DNA of 64,000 nucleotides, from positions 930,001 through 994,000 of the forward strand of contig NZ_FZMZ01000005.1 of assembly GCF_900187325.1 (NCBI RefSeq), in the 5' to 3' direction. Each line of letters begins with the position of its first letter. The first letter of the stretch is position 1. Below, one piece after another: positions 18,525 to 27,465 of this stretch. Source of the DNA: Virgibacillus ndiopensis (lineage in GTDB: Bacteria; Bacillota; Bacilli; Bacillales; Amphibacillaceae). Position numbers and translations under genes: made by a program. The notes below the pieces were generated by a model. It did not search any database, was not told the origin of the DNA, and worked only from the letters and a program-made list of their open reading frames with translations.

Positions 18525-18579
18525 AAAGACTATTAGTTTTAGGCTAAAATAAAAATATATACTAAGGGGGAAAGCGTTT

Positions 18580-19194
18580 ATGGAAATAAGAGATTTACAG
18601 ACAATGATTCAATATCAGGCAATGTCAATTTTAACATCAAAGAATAATTCATTTTCGTATAACTCCCCTATTGTAGATGTAGCGTTTAAACAATTGTTAC
18701 AGGAAAAAATTAATAATGCAACCATACAAAATAATGGAATTGCCCCGCAAAATAATCAACCATTATCATTGATCAATTCATTTTCATCAATTCCTATTGA
18801 GACTGGTTCAGCTACAGTAAATCAGTTTAATTCATTCATCACGGATACTGCCGAAAAGTATGGTATTGATCCTAAACTAATTCACTCTGTGATTAAAACA
18901 GAATCTAACTTTAATGCTTTTGCTAAGAGTAGTTCAGGTGCACAAGGCTTAATGCAGCTAATGCCTACTACAGCAAGAGGTCTTGGAGTAACAAACCCAT
19001 ATGATCCTTCGCAAAATATTGAAGGTGGAACAAAATATCTTAGTCAAATGCTCGATCGATATAACGGCAATATCGAACTTTCCTTAGCTGCCTACAACGC
19101 TGGTCCTGGAAACGTTGATAAATATCAAGGGATTCCTCCCTTTGAGGAAACACAAAATTACGTAAAAAAAGTAATGAATTCCTATTTCGCATAG
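18580..19194 (+). CDS. Lytic transglycosylase, SLT domain
   Basis: A 204-residue soluble lytic transglycosylase-like protein of the YjbJ/CwlQ type, cleaving peptidoglycan glycan strands. The SLT domain occupies residues 90-200, with the catalytic glutamate in [29 protein letters not shown], and [20 protein letters not shown]. The first 85 residues are low-complexity, Asn/Gln/Ser-rich, with no obvious signal peptide, as in CwlQ. AAGGGGG precedes the ATG. It has no terminator I can identify; a dispersed repeat follows. Confidence 0.92.
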   Translation: MEIRDLQTMIQYQAMSILTSKNNSFSYNSPIVDVAFKQLLQEKINNATIQNNGIAPQNNQPLSLINSFSSIPIETGSATVNQFNSFITDTAEKYGIDPKLIHSVIKTESNFNAFAKSSSGAQGLMQLMPTTARGLGVTNPYDPSQNIEGGTKYLSQMLDRYNGNIELSLAAYNAGPGNVDKYQGIPPFEETQNYVKKVMNSYFA

Positions 19195-19288
19195 GCTCAT
19201 TTTGTAAATTTTGTTGCTTTTTAACTTCGTAGTTTATAGAAACTGCGACATAACTTAAAATCTTGTTTGACGTCCTGCGACCGCTACA

Positions 19289-19384
19289 GGAAAATACTAC
19301 GCTTTCCACGGGCTCGCACTGAACCTCCTCGCTCGCAAAGACCGCTCCCTGTGGGGTCTCAGCGTCTTCGCTTTCCCGTAGGAG
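19289..19384. repeat. Dispersed intergenic repeat, family 1, copy b
   Basis: Second copy of the element at 13413-13507, same orientation, better preserved in its GC-rich blocks (CTTTCCACGGGCTCGC, CCTCCTCGCTCGC, CTGTGGGGTCTC, CTTTCCCGTAGGAG). It contains short self-complementary segments (AGACC with GGGTCT). It lies between the transglycosylase and ysdC. The copies near the ends of the 13.5-19.3 kb insert may reflect recombination or chance placement. Confidence 0.65.
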
Positions 19385-19435
19385 TACAGAGACTCCACTT
19401 CCCAGAGCGGAAATCTTTTAAAAAATAACATTCAT

Positions 19436-19473
19436 TTAAAAAGGATCCGCAGATAATGTATCTGCGGATCCTT
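19436..19473 (-). terminator. ysdC terminator
   Basis: AAGGATCCGCAGATA and TATCTGCGGATCCTT form a 15-bp perfect stem with a three-base loop (19441-19473). On the minus strand five U residues follow. It begins right after the ysdC stop. Confidence 0.92.
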
Positions 19474-19477
19474 TAGG

Positions 19478-20563
19478 TTAGGCCAAAAAGATTTCTTTCA
19501 CTTTTTCACTGTCCAATTTCTTAATTGCTTCAACAATCAATTTTACCGCATTTTCGAAGTCATCACGGTGTAAAATTGCTGCATGTGAATGAATGTAGCG
19601 TGTTGCAACAGTAATAGACAAAGATGGAACACCGTTAGCAGTTAGATGAATCGAACCAGAATCTGTTCCACCACCTGCCATGGACGCATATTGATATGGA
19701 ATATTATGCTCATCTGCGGTATCAACAATCAAATCTCGTACTCCTTTATGAGAAACCATGGACGCATCATATAATACGATTTGTGGTCCCTTTCCGAGTT
19801 TACTATCAGCCTCATGATCAGATACGCCAGGCATATCACCAGCGATACCTACATCAACACCAAATCCAATATCAGGTTTAATCGCATGCGCTGACGTACG
19901 AGCCCCACGCAGACCTACCTCTTCCTGAATTGTACCAACACCATATACAATGTTTGGATGGTTTTCACCTTTCAATTGTTTTAAAACTTCAATTGCAATC
20001 GCACAACCAATACGGTTATCCCACGCTTTTGCTAATAACATTTTTTCATTTTTTAACTGAGTAAATTCAAAGTATGGAACGATCGAATCTCCTGGACGGA
20101 CTCCAAATTCCTGTGCCTCTTCTTTACTTGATGCACCGATATCAATAAACATATCTTTAATTTCTACTGGTTTTTTACGAGCTTCTGCAGAAAGAATATG
20201 TGGTGGCTTTGACCCAATAATACCCGTAACATTGCCCTTGCTGGCCATAATTGTTACACGTTGAGCCAGCATTACTTGGCTCCACCAGCCACCAACAGTT
20301 TGGAAATAAACAAACCCTTTATCATCAATTCGTGTCACCATAAAGCCCACTTCATCTAAATGGCCGGCAACCATTATTTTAGGACCATTTTCGTCTCCGG
20401 TTTTTTTAGCTATTAAGCTTCCTAAATTATCTGTATAAACCTCATCTGCGTATGGTTTAATATAGCCCTCCATTACATCTCTTGCTTCTTTTTCATTACC
20501 AGGAATTCCTTTAGCGTCTGTTAAATCTTTAAGCATTGTAAGTGTTTCATCTAATTTTTCCAT
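19478..20563 (-). CDS. ysdC: M42 family metallopeptidase (glutamyl aminopeptidase/endoglucanase family)
   Basis: A 361-residue M42 zinc aminopeptidase, as B. subtilis YsdC (361). Metal and catalytic motifs are [11 protein letters not shown] (about 66-76, His and catalytic Asp), [12 protein letters not shown] (about 178), [11 protein letters not shown] (about 212, with the catalytic Glu), VDVGIAGD, and a C-terminal RYIHSHAA histidine. These enzymes form large cytoplasmic dodecamers that trim peptides from the N-terminus. AAGGAGG-type ribosome site precedes the ATG. It is a single-gene unit, with its own terminator. Confidence 0.93.
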   Translation of the reverse strand: MEKLDETLTMLKDLTDAKGIPGNEKEARDVMEGYIKPYADEVYTDNLGSLIAKKTGDENGPKIMVAGHLDEVGFMVTRIDDKGFVYFQTVGGWWSQVMLAQRVTIMASKGNVTGIIGSKPPHILSAEARKKPVEIKDMFIDIGASSKEEAQEFGVRPGDSIVPYFEFTQLKNEKMLLAKAWDNRIGCAIAIEVLKQLKGENHPNIVYGVGTIQEEVGLRGARTSAHAIKPDIGFGVDVGIAGDMPGVSDHEADSKLGKGPQIVLYDASMVSHKGVRDLIVDTADEHNIPYQYASMAGGGTDSGSIHLTANGVPSLSITVATRYIHSHAAILHRDDFENAVKLIVEAIKKLDSEKVKEIFLA

Positions 20564-20640
20564 ATGTACAAATCCTCCTTTTTTTCCTAATACATTAACT
20601 ATTATAACTTTATAGTTAGAAATAACAAAATAATTCTACT

Positions 20641-21126
20641 TTAATAGCCTCCATCTTGACGTTCATAATTAATTTCATTTTTTTTAACGTATGCCCTATA
20701 AATATCATTTTCATCAAATCCGAGTAAATTTCCAAGCTGTAAATAACGTTCAACTATTTTTTCATAATTTGTTTGCGTTGGTTCATTTTTAAAAGCAACA
20801 CACATTTCGAAAACAAGGTTGAATTGCTCTGTTTCCGTGCATTTAGGAGTGTGAAGAGTTTTGGTTTGATAGTTAAATCCTTTATCTAACCCTAAGGACA
20901 AAATAAAATGAATTCCATCAACGTATTCTGCTAAAATTACATCCTGGTCACTTTTAGGTTTTGTACTCCAAAATTTAAAACAGCGCGTTTCATTAGCAAG
21001 TTCTCCTAATTCAACTAGCAATGCAAGATACTTTTCTTCGAATAAATCTTTCCCTGTTACATCTTGCTTTGTCTCAATATACTTATCCAATTGTTTTTGC
21101 ATCGAAAATAAATTCGACCAGTCCAT
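20641..21126 (-). CDS. Dimeric-type dUTPase (dUTPase_2 family)
   Basis: A 161-residue all-alpha dUTP diphosphatase of the dimeric (MazG-related) class. Metal-binding motifs are EKYLALLVELGELANETR (about residues 29-46, ExxE-like) and LAEYVDGIHFILSLGLD (about 86-102, with the ExxD pair), the usual arrangement. It removes dUTP and supplies dUMP for thymidylate. It replaces, or adds to, the trimeric phage-type dUTPases of B. subtilis. It is divergent from ysdB. Confidence 0.9.
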   Translation of the reverse strand: MDWSNLFSMQKQLDKYIETKQDVTGKDLFEEKYLALLVELGELANETRCFKFWSTKPKSDQDVILAEYVDGIHFILSLGLDKGFNYQTKTLHTPKCTETEQFNLVFEMCVAFKNEPTQTNYEKIVERYLQLGNLLGFDENDIYRAYVKKNEINYERQDGGY

Positions 21127-21172
21127 ATAGATTACCCCTTTTCACGTATTATTATAATTGTATCATAATAAA

Positions 21173-21198
21173 TGAAACCTAAAGACTTCTGAAACGTA
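21173..21198 (+). promoter_or_regulatory. Sigma-W type ECF promoter of ysdB
   Basis: TGAAAC (21173-21178), a 16-base spacer, and CGTA (21195-21198) match the sigma-W consensus exactly in sequence and spacing. It ends 34 bases before the ysdB start. ysdB is a known member of the B. subtilis sigma-W (cell-envelope stress) regulon, which makes this call strong. Confidence 0.85.
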
Positions 21199-21232
21199 CA
21201 AGAGGTTAATAACAATTAGGGAGACGGTTAAT

Positions 21233-21628
21233 ATGATTATAATTTTATTTCGGTTTTTAATTTTCATTGCAATAGCTCTCCTTATATATACGGTTTACCA
21301 ATACTATCGAAACCCTATGCGGAAGTTAAGGATTGCAAAAGAAAGTGACGAATTCTTTTTACTAGACGAATTGCAAAACAGTAAAAAAAATTTACAATTT
21401 GTCTATAAAGGTTGTTTATTTGAAGGAGAAAAATATGTTGGCACTACTGAAGATTCATTCGAGGTAGTGAATATTCACGTATATACTCCTGAGTCTAACG
21501 AATTACAAGGAATTACAAGGGACGATTTATACTTTTTGGAGAAAGAACTCTTAATTCGCTATCCCTACGCAAAAGTTGAATGGAAGTACCCGATAAACAA
21601 ATTAATAATTACGCCGATTAAAGAGTAA
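21233..21628 (+). CDS. ysdB: YsdB, sigma-W regulon membrane protein
   Basis: A 131-residue protein matching YsdB in length and in the motifs PMRKLRIAKES, FLLDELQN and LFEGEKYVGTTEDSFEV. One hydrophobic segment (residues 2-22) anchors it; the rest is a soluble domain of unknown function. AGGGAG precedes the ATG. It stands alone on the plus strand between the dUTPase and the TVP38 gene, and the upstream promoter ties it to envelope-stress control. Confidence 0.93.
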   Translation: MIIILFRFLIFIAIALLIYTVYQYYRNPMRKLRIAKESDEFFLLDELQNSKKNLQFVYKGCLFEGEKYVGTTEDSFEVVNIHVYTPESNELQGITRDDLYFLEKELLIRYPYAKVEWKYPINKLIITPIKE

Positions 21629-21655
21629 ACGTTTCCTAAGATACCAGTCTATTAA

Positions 21656-21688
21656 ATGAAAAGGCTCACCCATACAAGGGTGAGCCTA
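21656..21688 (-). terminator. Terminator of the TVP38 gene
   Basis: AGGCTCACCC (21662-21671) and GGGTGAGCCT (21678-21687) form a 10-bp GC-rich stem. On the minus strand four U residues follow. It touches the stop codon of the minus-strand gene and may also slow plus-strand read-through from ysdB. Confidence 0.85.
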
Positions 21689-22261
21689 CTAAGTACCTAC
21701 TTGAAAAAAATCTTGCCATTTAATAATTATTTCCTTTTTCCTTAACAAATAAATAAGCGGTAATAAGGCGATTAAAAATACGAAGATATATAAAGGGGAC
21801 AAATTAGAAATCCATTTACCTATTGAAGTGTATACAAATGCTAATGGAATATTGGATAGCAACGATGATTTTGTGTAATCCTTAAATCCTTCTGAAATCT
21901 GAATCAAGCACAATGATAGTAAATGAAAGTGAATAAATGGCACAAGTCGTAATACGGCAATTTGTGATGTTGTAAATTGGGAGTGTTTACCTATAATTTT
22001 CTTTTTCATACTTACCAATCTGTTAAAAGTCTTTGGCATGAAACGAATGATTCCATAAAAAATAATGCTAGATAATGTGATGCCAATAATTGAATAAACT
22101 GTCCCAGCTACAGCCCCAAACAAAATTCCACCAGATATGCAAATAAACACAACAGGGAGAAAGAATAATGGTCTAAGTAAGTGAAAGCTAATAAATAAGA
22201 TCGGAGCAAATAATCCGCCTGTTTCGATAATCGTCATGAGATAATTACCAAACAGCTCCAT
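21689..22261 (-). CDS. TVP38/TMEM64 (DedA-like) membrane protein
   Basis: A 190-residue protein of the TVP38/TMEM64/VTT family. Hydrophobic segments lie near residues 14-38, 45-70, 128-150 and 155-180. The family core is visible as PVVFICISGGILFGAVAGTV followed by a short re-entrant region, and KTFNRLVSMKK. Members of this superfamily include lipid scramblases; this protein's own role is unknown. It starts 64 bases after ysdA on the same strand. Confidence 0.85.
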   Translation of the reverse strand: MELFGNYLMTIIETGGLFAPILFISFHLLRPLFFLPVVFICISGGILFGAVAGTVYSIIGITLSSIIFYGIIRFMPKTFNRLVSMKKKIIGKHSQFTTSQIAVLRLVPFIHFHLLSLCLIQISEGFKDYTKSSLLSNIPLAFVYTSIGKWISNLSPLYIFVFLIALLPLIYLLRKKEIIIKWQDFFQVGT

Positions 22262-22325
22262 AACTAACCCCCTTTAGAATCTTACTAGTTTCTAATAGTA
22301 CATGTATATGACATAAGACGAGCCT

Positions 22326-22598
22326 TTATGACAAGAAAGAAATATATACATAAGTTACAAGTTGAAGAATCGTTAATAACGGCATTCCTATCCGAAAGAG
22401 CGTGTGTTTGGTTTTATGGCGGAATGACTTCATACCTAAAAATGATCCAAGAGCCCCACCTATTATTGCGGTAATCCACAACGTTTTCTCAGAAATTCGC
22501 CAAATATGTTTCTTAGCTTTTTGCTTATCTATCCCCATCAATAAAAACCCAACAATATTGATGCCAATTATGTACCACCAAATTATGATTTCGTCCAT
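22326..22598 (-). CDS. ysdA: DUF1294 membrane protein YsdA
   Basis: A 90-residue DUF1294 protein. Motifs include GIDKQKAKKHIWRISEKTLW and GGALGSFLGMKSFRHKTKH, with three hydrophobic segments (about 6-22, 38-55, 68-88). The basic FRHKTKH is the family hallmark. The function is unknown. It lies downstream of rplT, separated by the rplT terminator, the same order as B. subtilis. GGGAGG precedes the ATG. Confidence 0.92.
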   Translation of the reverse strand: MDEIIIWWYIIGINIVGFLLMGIDKQKAKKHIWRISEKTLWITAIIGGALGSFLGMKSFRHKTKHTLFRIGMPLLTILQLVTYVYISFLS

Positions 22599-22612
22599 TT
22601 TTTCCTCCCAAA

Positions 22613-22655
22613 TTAAAAGGTCAAATCCGTTTATCGTAAGGATTTGACCTTTATT
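22613..22655 (-). terminator. Terminator of the infC-rpmI-rplT operon
   Basis: AAAGGTCAAATCC and GGATTTGACCTTT form a 13-bp stem (22616-22652) with an 11-base loop, followed on the minus strand by T-rich sequence. Confidence 0.88.
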
Positions 22656-22668
22656 AATTCAAATTATT

Positions 22669-23025
22669 TTATTTAAGTGCTGCTTTTGCTTTATCTGCTA
22701 ATTGTGCAAATGCTTTTTCATCATTAATAGCAAGATCTGACAACATTTTACGGTTCACTTCAATACCTGCAACTTTTAAACCATGCATTAACTTGCTGTA
22801 TGAAATATCTTGCATACGTGCTGCAGCATTAATACGAGTAATCCAAAGTTTACGAAAATCACGTTTTTTCTGTCTGCGGTCACGGTAAGCGTACTGACCT
22901 GATTTCATTACTTGTTGTTTTGCTGTTTTAAATAAAGTTCTCTTTGAACCATAATAACCTTTTGCTAGTTTAAGTACGCGTTTACGACGTCTGCGCGTAA
23001 CTGTTCCACCTTTTACACGTGGCAT
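22669..23025 (-). CDS. rplT: Large ribosomal subunit protein bL20
   Basis: Ribosomal protein L20, 118 residues, strongly basic. The N-terminal extension ([20 protein letters not shown]) reaches into 23S rRNA, and the C-terminal domain binds both 23S rRNA and the leader of its own operon. In B. subtilis L20 represses this operon by premature termination in the infC leader; the hairpin at 23911-23945 fits that mechanism here. TAGGAGGG precedes the ATG. Confidence 0.99.
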   Translation of the reverse strand: MPRVKGGTVTRRRRKRVLKLAKGYYGSKRTLFKTAKQQVMKSGQYAYRDRRQKKRDFRKLWITRINAAARMQDISYSKLMHGLKVAGIEVNRKMLSDLAINDEKAFAQLADKAKAALK

Positions 23026-23088
23026 ATTAATTCCCTCCTAATACAAATCAAAATCTGTATATTCCATTAATTTTTTGTTAGTTTCCTA

Positions 23089-23283
23089 TTATTTAGGAAG
23101 CATTGCTTTGATTCGTTTGTAATCCCCTGCAGATACTAATGCAGATTTACGTAATTTACGTTTTTGTTTTTGTGATTTATGTGCAAACATATGGCTAGTG
23201 TACGCGTGTGAGCGTTTCAATTTTCCAGAACCAGTTCTTTTAAAGCGTTTTTGAGAACCTTTATGGGTTTTCATTTTAGGCAT
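23089..23283 (-). CDS. rpmI: Large ribosomal subunit protein bL35
   Basis: Ribosomal protein L35, 64 residues, starting [20 protein letters not shown], typical of the family (B. subtilis 66). It is the middle gene of the infC-rpmI-rplT operon, with AGGAGG ahead of the ATG and gaps of 39 and 63 bases to its neighbours. Confidence 0.99.
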   Translation of the reverse strand: MPKMKTHKGSQKRFKRTGSGKLKRSHAYTSHMFAHKSQKQKRKLRKSALVSAGDYKRIKAMLPK

Positions 23284-23322
23284 GTTGATTTCCTCCTTGT
23301 AAGCATGAATAAATTATTAAAA

Positions 23323-23841
23323 TTATTTTTCGTTCAATGGAGCAAGCATCATAAACATATTACGACCTTCCATTTTGGGTTTGGATTCAATAGTCGAAAT
23401 ATCTTGTACTTCTTTAGCCAAACGTTCCAAAACGTCCTGTCCAAGCTCCTTATGCGTAATCGCACGACCGCGAAAGCGAACCGACGCTTTCACTTTATCA
23501 CCATTTTCAAGGAACTTTTTAGCATTTTTTAGTTTAGTATTAAAATCATGCTCGCCAATTCCTGGTGTGAAGCGTACTTCCTTCACGTTAATAATTTTTT
23601 GTTTCTTACGTGCTTCTTTTTCTTTTTTCTGTTGTTCAAAGCGATATTTCCCGTAGTCCATGATTCGACATACAGGTGGTTTAGCATTAGGAGCAACTAA
23701 AACTAAGTCTAAGTTTCTAGTTTGAGCAATATCCAATGCTTCGTTGCGGGATTTCACTCCAAGCTGATCACCATTTGAATCAATCAAACGTACTTCTCTA
23801 GCACGAATTTTTTCATTAACATTCATATTATCTTTACTAAT
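23323..23841 (-). CDS. infC: Translation initiation factor IF-3, ATT start
   Basis: IF-3, which keeps 30S subunits free and checks start-codon pairing. There is an ATG at 23826, but the only strong ribosome site, GGAGGTG, lies seven bases before an ATT at 23841 in the same frame. Translating from ATT gives (M)[20 protein letters not shown], which aligns with the N-terminus of Bacillus IF-3, itself known to use ATT. That start gives 172 residues. The rare codon is the target of IF-3 autoregulation, since IF-3 discriminates against non-AUG starts. It is the first gene of the operon with rpmI and rplT. Confidence 0.96.
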   Translation of the reverse strand: MSKDNMNVNEKIRAREVRLIDSNGDQLGVKSRNEALDIAQTRNLDLVLVAPNAKPPVCRIMDYGKYRFEQQKKEKEARKKQKIINVKEVRFTPGIGEHDFNTKLKNAKKFLENGDKVKASVRFRGRAITHKELGQDVLERLAKEVQDISTIESKPKMEGRNMFMMLAPLNEK

Positions 23842-24053
23842 AGCCAGCCACCTCCAAAATTTTATTCATAAAGTGTTTGCTGATCCGTCATTGACAAGTT
23901 ATATTATTCATTAAAAAAGTGTCGGTACAAAGTATGCACCCACACGTCTCCAATAGTCTATTAAAGAGTTATAAACCAGTCAACAGCAATACGCGTCGAT
24001 CAGGTGAGAAGCGGGTGCTTCTTCTTGTCTCAGATCATTAAGTTTTATTCAAC
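23842..24053 (-). promoter_or_regulatory. L20-type leader of the infC operon
   Basis: A 210-base untranslated leader between the infC promoter and gene. It ends in an intrinsic terminator (23911-23945) placed before the ribosome site, as in the B. subtilis infC leader, where L20 binding stabilises termination. I inferred the L20 role from position and family knowledge; the L20-binding pseudoknot itself was not modelled. Confidence 0.75.
23911..23945 (-). terminator. Attenuator hairpin in the infC leader
   Basis: On the minus strand, GTGT pairs with ACAC, and the inner GGTGCA pairs with TGTACC (one G-U), around a five-base loop, followed by six U residues. Confidence 0.85.
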
Positions 24054-24059
24054 TCATAT

Positions 24060-24088
24060 AGAATAACATGTATCTTCCAGCCTGTCAA
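24060..24088 (-). promoter_or_regulatory. Sigma-A promoter of infC-rpmI-rplT
   Basis: Minus strand -35 TTGACA (24083-24088), 17-base spacer, -10 TATTCT (24060-24065). It lies 92 bases beyond the thrS stop, so the operon does not depend on thrS transcription. Confidence 0.85.
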
Positions 24089-24179
24089 CAAGCTATTACT
24101 ATCATTGTATTGAGCCTTCCCCCTTATACTAACGTATCAATTTGTTAATACAATGGGGGACAGGTCCCGCGGAATGATA

Positions 24180-26126
24180 TTATTTCCGCAATGTTCTTTC
24201 AGCAATTTCCTTTGAAATTATCTGTTCAAAGTCTCCATATGCTATTGTTTCAGATTGCTTTTCGCCATATCTTCTTACGTTTACAGCATTTTCCTCTATT
24301 TCATTATCACCAAGCACTAATGAGAATGGAACTTTTTGAGTTTGTGCTTCTCGAATTTTATAACCGATTTTTTCATCCCGTTCATCCACTTCGACACGAA
24401 TCCCGTTAAGTCTAAGTTTATCAGCAACATCCTTCGCATAATCTAAATGTACTTGCGGAGATACTGGTATTACTTTGACCTGAACAGGTGCTAGCCAAGC
24501 TGGAAATGCCCCTTTGTATTCTTCCAATAAAAATGCTACAAAGCGTTCCATTGTTGACACAACACCACGGTGAATAATAACTGGCCTATGCTCTTTGCCA
24601 TCCTCACCAATATATGATAGGTCAAAGCGCTCTGCTGCCTGATAGTCAATCTGCACTGTTGACAATGTTTCATCTTTTCCTAGTGCTGTTTTCACTTGTA
24701 CATCTAGTTTAGGACCGTAAAACGCAGCTTCCCCTTCTTCTTCCACATAGTCAACGTTCATATCTTCCATTGTTTCCTTTAGCATTGCCTGTGCTTTTTC
24801 CCACATTTCATCGTTATCGATATATTTCTCTTTGTCTTCAGGATCACGATACGAAAGTCGGAAATAATATTCATCGATTCCAAAGTCCTTATAAACTTGT
24901 TGAACAAGTTTAACTACACGGATAAATTCATCCTTTAGTTGATCAGGTCTAGCAAAAATATGAGCATCATTTAATGTCATCGCACGAACACGTTGTAACC
25001 CTGCTAAAGCTCCTGACATTTCATATCGGTGCATTGTTCCTAACTCAGCAATACGTACAGGAAGGTTACGATAGCTGTACAACTGATTTTTATAAACCAT
25101 CATATGGTGCGGACAATTCATCGGACGTAATACTAATTCTTCATTATCCATTTTCATTCTTGGGAACATATCGTCTTCATAGTGGTCTAAATGCCCGCTT
25201 GTTTTATACAAATCCACACTACCTAAAACTGGTGTATATACATGGTTGTAACCTAAACGTTCTTCTAAATCGACAATGTAACGTTCAATGATACGACGTA
25301 TTGTGGCACCTTTTGGCAACCACAACGGAAGTCCTTGCCCTACTTTTTGGGAAACAGTAAATATATCAAGTTCCTTACCAAGCTTACGATGATCACGCTC
25401 TTTTCGTTCATCTAATATGCGTAAGTATTCTTCCACTTGGCTTTGTTTTTCAAAGGCCGTTCCATAAATTCGCTGTAACTGCTGATTATTGCTATCCCCA
25501 CGCCAATATGCCCCTGAAATACTCAACAATTTAAACGCTTTGAGTTTGCTTGTAGATGGTACATGGACACCACGGCATAAATCAAAAAATTCTCCTTGCT
25601 TGTAGATTGTCACCTGTTCGTCCTCAGGAATGGCATCTATTAATTCAAGCTTAAGATCGTCACCAATTTCACCGAACATATCTTTAGCTTCTTGACGTGA
25701 AACTTCAATACGCTCTATTTCTAAGTTTTCATCAACAATTCGTTTCATTTCTTTTTCGATCTTTGGAAGGTCGTCAGGTGTTATCGATTGTTCCAAATCC
25801 ATATCATAATAAAAACCTTCTTCTATAACAGGACCCACACCAAATTTCACATTTTTATATAGGCGTTTAATTGCTTGTGCCATCAAATGTGCTGTTGAAT
25901 GACGAACAATCTCTATTCCTTCTTGATTCTTATACGTAATGATCTCAATTTTTCCGCCTTCAGTTAACTCCCTGCGCAAATCTAAAAGCTCACCGTCCAG
26001 TTTTATTGCCAATGCCTGCTTCTTTAAACCAGAAGAAATCGAGCCTGCTATATTTTCTCCAGTGGTTCCAACCGGGAATGGCTTTTTAGCTCCGTCTGGA
26101 AATTCAATTGAAATTTCTGCTGCCAA
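24180..26126 (-). CDS. thrS: Threonine--tRNA ligase
   Basis: Threonyl-tRNA synthetase, 648 residues (B. subtilis ThrS 643). Domains in order: TGS (1-63), the SAD editing domain with [10 protein letters not shown] (about 76) and the CRGVHVP cysteine/histidine (about 183), the class II catalytic core with zinc-binding [10 protein letters not shown], and the anticodon-binding domain from about 540 ([18 protein letters not shown]). A T-box leader precedes it. It is followed on the same strand by infC, which has its own promoter. Confidence 0.98.
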   Translation of the reverse strand: MAAEISIEFPDGAKKPFPVGTTGENIAGSISSGLKKQALAIKLDGELLDLRRELTEGGKIEIITYKNQEGIEIVRHSTAHLMAQAIKRLYKNVKFGVGPVIEEGFYYDMDLEQSITPDDLPKIEKEMKRIVDENLEIERIEVSRQEAKDMFGEIGDDLKLELIDAIPEDEQVTIYKQGEFFDLCRGVHVPSTSKLKAFKLLSISGAYWRGDSNNQQLQRIYGTAFEKQSQVEEYLRILDERKERDHRKLGKELDIFTVSQKVGQGLPLWLPKGATIRRIIERYIVDLEERLGYNHVYTPVLGSVDLYKTSGHLDHYEDDMFPRMKMDNEELVLRPMNCPHHMMVYKNQLYSYRNLPVRIAELGTMHRYEMSGALAGLQRVRAMTLNDAHIFARPDQLKDEFIRVVKLVQQVYKDFGIDEYYFRLSYRDPEDKEKYIDNDEMWEKAQAMLKETMEDMNVDYVEEEGEAAFYGPKLDVQVKTALGKDETLSTVQIDYQAAERFDLSYIGEDGKEHRPVIIHRGVVSTMERFVAFLLEEYKGAFPAWLAPVQVKVIPVSPQVHLDYAKDVADKLRLNGIRVEVDERDEKIGYKIREAQTQKVPFSLVLGDNEIEENAVNVRRYGEKQSETIAYGDFEQIISKEIAERTLRK

Positions 26127-26414
26127 TGTACCTCACTCCTTCTTTAAATTAAAAAACGCCCATCCCTCTGCACATATGCAAAGGGACGAGCGTTGGTCAC
26201 GTGGTTCCACCCTAATTCCCGTAAAAGTTTACGGCTTCATTAATCTTTAACGCAGATGATACGCTACTACTTACTGTATGGTTTCAATAGCAGAGTTCAA
26301 AGGTGGTAATCATTTGTTTGTATACGGAAGCTTCCAGCCATGACTTCCTTCTCTTTTCTACACAAGCATCAAATGATTATGTCCTTATCATTACTTCAAT
26401 AAAAATTTGATATA
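26127..26414 (-). promoter_or_regulatory. T-box leader controlling thrS
   Basis: The consensus AGGGTGGAACCACG lies on the minus strand at 26200-26213. A terminator hairpin follows (26150-26194: AACGCTCGTCCCTTTGC pairing with GCAGAGGGATGGGCGTT, then a run of U). Uncharged tRNA-Thr should promote read-through. I did not assign the specifier triplet. Confidence 0.93.
26150..26194 (-). terminator. Intrinsic terminator of the thrS T-box
   Basis: A 17-position stem with few mismatches (26153-26194) and six U residues on the minus strand, directly after the T-box sequence. Confidence 0.9.
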
Positions 26415-26420
26415 AATCGT

Positions 26421-26449
26421 ATTATAGCTTTTGATTAAAAGAAAATCAA
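26421..26449 (-). promoter_or_regulatory. Sigma-A promoter of thrS
   Basis: Minus strand -35 TTGATT (26444-26449), 17-base spacer, -10 TATAAT (26421-26426). Start of transcription is expected near 26414. Confidence 0.8.
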
Positions 26450-26456
26450 GCCTTTG

Positions 26457-27311
26457 TTATTTATTATTTAAATAAAATGGAAATGGAAATTTATGATAAG
26501 GTTCAAACTCAACTTTTTCCTCAAAAACATTAATAACTGTTAATGTTTTTGGTTCCGATGGATGATCCCCATAAATCTTTATTTTTTTTGGTGCCATCGC
26601 AACTAAAGGTGCTAAATTTAATTCATTTTCATCCAACCCAACAATATAGAGAGGCTCTTGCTGCATTATCATACGCAATTCCATTTTAGAAAAACGTTTT
26701 CCATTGTCTCTAAAAAAGGAAAACGTACTTCCCTGTAATACATGAATAACATTAAAGCCAGATTCTTTTTTTGCGATATAATCACGCAACGTGTTTACAA
26801 AAGCTTGATGATCCTCTTCACGTTTAAATTCATCTATTGCAAGTCCTACATAATGAATTAACTGATCTTTAAATACCTTTAGACGGAACTTCACAATCGA
26901 ATCATAATGGATTGTTGAAGTGTTTTTAATATTAGCAATGAATAGTGATAATAACAATTGACTTGGATCCTGGTTTTTTCTAACTTGTAGACTATCATCA
27001 TCTTCACCAGAAAATATCCAATTTGTTAAATCCATAATGCGTTCCATCTCATCTGTGTTTGAATAGTAATAATAATCTTTAATAATGTTTTTGATCATGT
27101 CTGTTAACCGATGCAATTTAAATACATCGACCATTGATTGTGCGATTGTTTCCAACGTTTCATTATCAGGCAAATTATAGTCAAGTTGCAGTTGATTCCC
27201 CCAATCTTTATCTGTTTTCCAATGTAGTTCAATTTGTTTGTTATAACGAAACAAATGCTCACAAAAAGTAATTACTTCCTTATCAGAACCAAAATATACC
27301 TCCAGCAACAA
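26457..27311 (-). CDS. ytxC: Sporulation protein YtxC
   Basis: A 284-residue YtxC-like protein (B. subtilis about 281), of unknown molecular function and linked to sporulation by family annotation. It is soluble and rich in aromatic and acidic residues, with no membrane segment. Its place between dnaI and thrS matches B. subtilis. The start is an ATG for MLLEVYFGSDKEV. The gap to dnaI holds the dnaI terminator, so ytxC has its own transcription, probably from the AT-rich region 27312-27420. Confidence 0.9.
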   Translation of the reverse strand: MLLEVYFGSDKEVITFCEHLFRYNKQIELHWKTDKDWGNQLQLDYNLPDNETLETIAQSMVDVFKLHRLTDMIKNIIKDYYYYSNTDEMERIMDLTNWIFSGEDDDSLQVRKNQDPSQLLLSLFIANIKNTSTIHYDSIVKFRLKVFKDQLIHYVGLAIDEFKREEDHQAFVNTLRDYIAKKESGFNVIHVLQGSTFSFFRDNGKRFSKMELRMIMQQEPLYIVGLDENELNLAPLVAMAPKKIKIYGDHPSEPKTLTVINVFEEKVEFEPYHKFPFPFYLNNK

Positions 27312-27420
27312 ACATCACCCTCACCCAAGACCAAACTGTTACATTATATGGACAAATACGAAAAAAAATGTATAAACCATAAAAACTAGTAACTATATTA
27401 GGATGTAGGTTAATGTGATA

Positions 27421-27461
27421 ATAAAAAAACTAACATTAAGGAGTGTACCAAAATGTTAGTT
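27421..27461 (-). terminator. Terminator of nrdR-dnaB-dnaI
   Basis: AACTAACATT (27428-27437) and AATGTTAGTT (27452-27461) form a 10-bp stem; on the minus strand a run of U follows. It starts five bases after the dnaI stop. Confidence 0.9.
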
Positions 27462-27465
27462 CGAT

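Noticed and set aside
24974-25291. 105-codon plus-strand frame inside thrS
   Set aside because: It is antisense to a conserved essential gene, has no ribosome site, and resembles no protein family.
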